Shown here piece after piece: positions 62,692 to 64,000 of a DNA stretch of 64,000 nucleotides (within the stretch, counting starts at the first letter, position 1; every line of letters begins with the position of its first letter). Position numbers and translations under genes: made by a program. The stretch is taken from contig JANSXH010000010.1 of assembly GCA_024743055.1 (NCBI GenBank), positions 1 through 64,000 of the forward strand. The letters run 5' to 3'. The DNA is from Pseudomonadota bacterium. GTDB taxonomy: Bacteria; Pseudomonadota; Alphaproteobacteria; Sneathiellales; Sneathiellaceae. The notes under the pieces are model-generated. The model made no database searches, had not been told where the DNA came from, and saw nothing but the letters and a program-made list of their open reading frames with translations.

Positions 62692-63153
62692 GTGGCATTA
62701 GACTCTTCTCCCGGAGATCCATCCCGTAAGAACTGGATGGGTATTCTGGCGCGTGCAAGCGAAACAGATCTGGAAAATTTTTGGCAACTTCACGGGCAGG
62801 AAGAAGACTATGATTTCTTGCGACGCCCGGAAATCGGCCTGGTCATGGTACAGGGCCGGGCAGGGGGCACTGGAGGCCGCTTCAATCTGGGCGAGATGAC
62901 GGTCACCCGCTGCAGTGTGAGACTGTCGGACGGCACCGTTGGTCATGCCTATATCGCTGGACGCAACCAACGTCATGCGGAACTGGCCGCCGCTTTCGAT
63001 GCGCTTTTGCAAAATCCGGAACGCCAGGAGGAGATCGAGGATACGGTTATCACACCCTTGCAGAAACGGCATCAGCAGGGTCGCGATGACCGCTCTAAAA
63101 AGGCCGCCGCCACCAAGGTCGATTTTTACACCATGGTGCGGGGGGAAGATTGA
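62692..63153 (+). CDS. phnG: PhnG, C-P lyase core subunit
   Basis: 153 residues from GTG at 62692 after AGGGGAAA. Sequences typical of PhnG are VMVQGRAGGTGGRFNLGEMT, then RCSVRLSDGTVGHAYIAGRN with RHAELAAAFDALLQ. PhnG is part of the PhnGHIJ core that converts phosphonates with ATP to ribose-1-phosphonate triphosphate and then breaks the C-P bond. It opens a phn operon that continues beyond the right edge; phnH overlaps its stop by one base. Confidence 0.92.
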   Translation: MALDSSPGDPSRKNWMGILARASETDLENFWQLHGQEEDYDFLRRPEIGLVMVQGRAGGTGGRFNLGEMTVTRCSVRLSDGTVGHAYIAGRNQRHAELAAAFDALLQNPERQEEIEDTVITPLQKRHQQGRDDRSKKAAATKVDFYTMVRGED

Positions 63154-63752
63154 TGAACTATTCCACGTCTCCTTCAGCACTTGGATTTGACAACCCGGTC
63201 TTCGATGCCACTGCCACCTTTCGCACCGTGCTGGAGGCAATGTCCCGGCCGGCGACAATCCAGTCCATACGTCATGTCCCGGATGCCCCTTCGGGGATCG
63301 GACCGGCAACTGCGGCCGTGCTGCTGGCCCTGGCGGATATGGATACCCCGGTCTGGCTGGCGCCTGAAGTGGCCAGCGACACACTTCGGACCTATCTTCA
63401 TTTTCATGCCGGCTGTCCGGTGACCGATGCGCCAGAGGCTGCGGTTTTCGCTCTGTTGGGGCGGGAAAGCGATCTGGGCGTCATCGATAAACTTGCCATC
63501 GGCTCTGCAGAATATCCGGACCGGTCAGCCACCGTTATTATTGATTGCGAGAGCCTGAGCTCTGATCCGGGGCAGAATTTTACCGGCCCAGGAATTAAAG
63601 ACACGGCGTCCTTTGATATCCCGGGATTTCCCCCTGCCATCTGGTATCTGGTTGACCGCAACCAGGCCCTGTTTCCACTGGGTCTTGACTGGATTTTTAC
63701 GGCCGGATCGCAATTGGCCGCGCTACCGCGCACTTCGAAAAGAGGGAGTTAG
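63153..63752 (+). CDS. phnH: PhnH, C-P lyase core subunit
   Basis: 199 residues from ATG at 63153 (overlapping the phnG TGA by one base). Family markers are FRTVLEAMSRPATIQSI near residue 25, ALADMDTPVWLAP, and the C-terminal NQALFPLGLDWIFTAGSQLA followed by ALPRTSK. PhnH is a non-catalytic structural subunit of the PhnGHIJ complex. It is followed 2 bp later by phnI. Confidence 0.92.
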   Translation: MNYSTSPSALGFDNPVFDATATFRTVLEAMSRPATIQSIRHVPDAPSGIGPATAAVLLALADMDTPVWLAPEVASDTLRTYLHFHAGCPVTDAPEAAVFALLGRESDLGVIDKLAIGSAEYPDRSATVIIDCESLSSDPGQNFTGPGIKDTASFDIPGFPPAIWYLVDRNQALFPLGLDWIFTAGSQLAALPRTSKRGS

Positions 63753-63754
63753 AC

Positions 63755-64000
63755 ATGTATGTCGCTGTCAAAGGGGGCGAAAAAGCCATTGATAACGCCC
63801 ATAAATATCTGGCCGAAGAACGGCGGGGGGCAACGGATGTAGCGGAGCTTTCCCTCTCGCAAATATCTGAGCAGCTGAGCCATGCGGTGAGCCGGGTGAT
63901 GGCCGAGGGCTCCCTCTATGATAAGGATCTTGCAGCTCTCGCCATCAAGCAGGCGAGAGGCGATCTTATAGAGGCCATCTTCCTGATCCGCGCCTATCGA
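63755..64000 (+). CDS. phnI: PhnI, C-P lyase core subunit (3' partial, cut by window edge)
   Basis: The ATG at 63755 follows GAGGGAGTTAGAC. The 82 codons present read MYVAVKGGEKAIDNAHKYLA, then EERRG and LSLSQISEQLSHAVSRVMAE to FLIRAYR at the window edge. This is the conserved opening of PhnI, the nucleosidase subunit that swaps adenine of ATP for phosphonate. Order phnG-H-I is the standard one. Confidence 0.93.
   Translation, partial: MYVAVKGGEKAIDNAHKYLAEERRGATDVAELSLSQISEQLSHAVSRVMAEGSLYDKDLAALAIKQARGDLIEAIFLIRAYR

Overview
The window looks like chromosomal DNA of an alphaproteobacterium, probably a free-living heterotroph (I would not go below class). The signs are a direct-repeat LexA box (GAAC-N7-GAAC) in front of an imuA-imuB-dnaE2 cassette, a GlpSTPQV-type glycerol ABC importer, an IalB-family protein, and an abundance of LIV/urea-type ABC importers paired with acyl-CoA synthetases. 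TTG and GTG starts are common.

Layout. 1-6600 is a type I secretion region: the 3' end of an RTX protein, a decayed secreted zinc metallopeptidase gene, a complete IS6-family element with a nonsense-mutated transposase, a lipoprotein gene cut by that element, and an ABC/membrane-fusion exporter pair. A diverged direct repeat of about 150 bp carrying a conserved palindrome follows both the RTX gene and the exporter genes. 6826-8314 (minus) is a BlaI/BlaR1-type repressor-protease pair. 8437-14443 (minus) is the glycerol importer operon glpV-S-T-P-Q plus a DUF2160 membrane protein. 14732-17383 (minus) is a two-component pair with a soluble hybrid kinase. 17538-25716 (plus) is a LIV-type importer operon with a CoA-ligase homologue inside it and another at its end, closed by a strong terminator.

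25773-31056 (plus) is an iron-linked operon (imelysin, di-haem oxidoreductase, second imelysin, DUF1513) behind a good Fur-box candidate. 31142-36970 holds a SnoaL-like protein and the SOS mutasome cassette. A flavoprotein and a MarR regulator follow on the minus strand. 38870-51691 (plus) appears to be an amide-utilisation locus: a cytoplasmic AmiC-like ligand sensor, a flotillin, an exported solute-binding protein, two permeases, an ATPase, then a single 797-residue ORF fusing the second ABC ATPase to a complete amidase, and two acyl-CoA synthetases. A path of uptake, hydrolysis and CoA activation can be inferred. 51712-62225 (minus) holds an IalB-like protein and a 3,323-residue autotransporter with about 40 Gly-rich repeats. 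62692-64000 (plus) is the start of a C-P lyase operon (phnG, phnH, partial phnI).

The most unusual item is the ATPase-amidase fusion inside the amide locus. Also notable are a CoA-ligase homologue lacking the usual P-loop, the complementary loss of motifs in the GlpS/GlpT ATPase pair, a four-module higher-order repeat inside the autotransporter, and the repeats and gene decay around the secretion locus. No tRNA, rRNA or CRISPR array was recognised.
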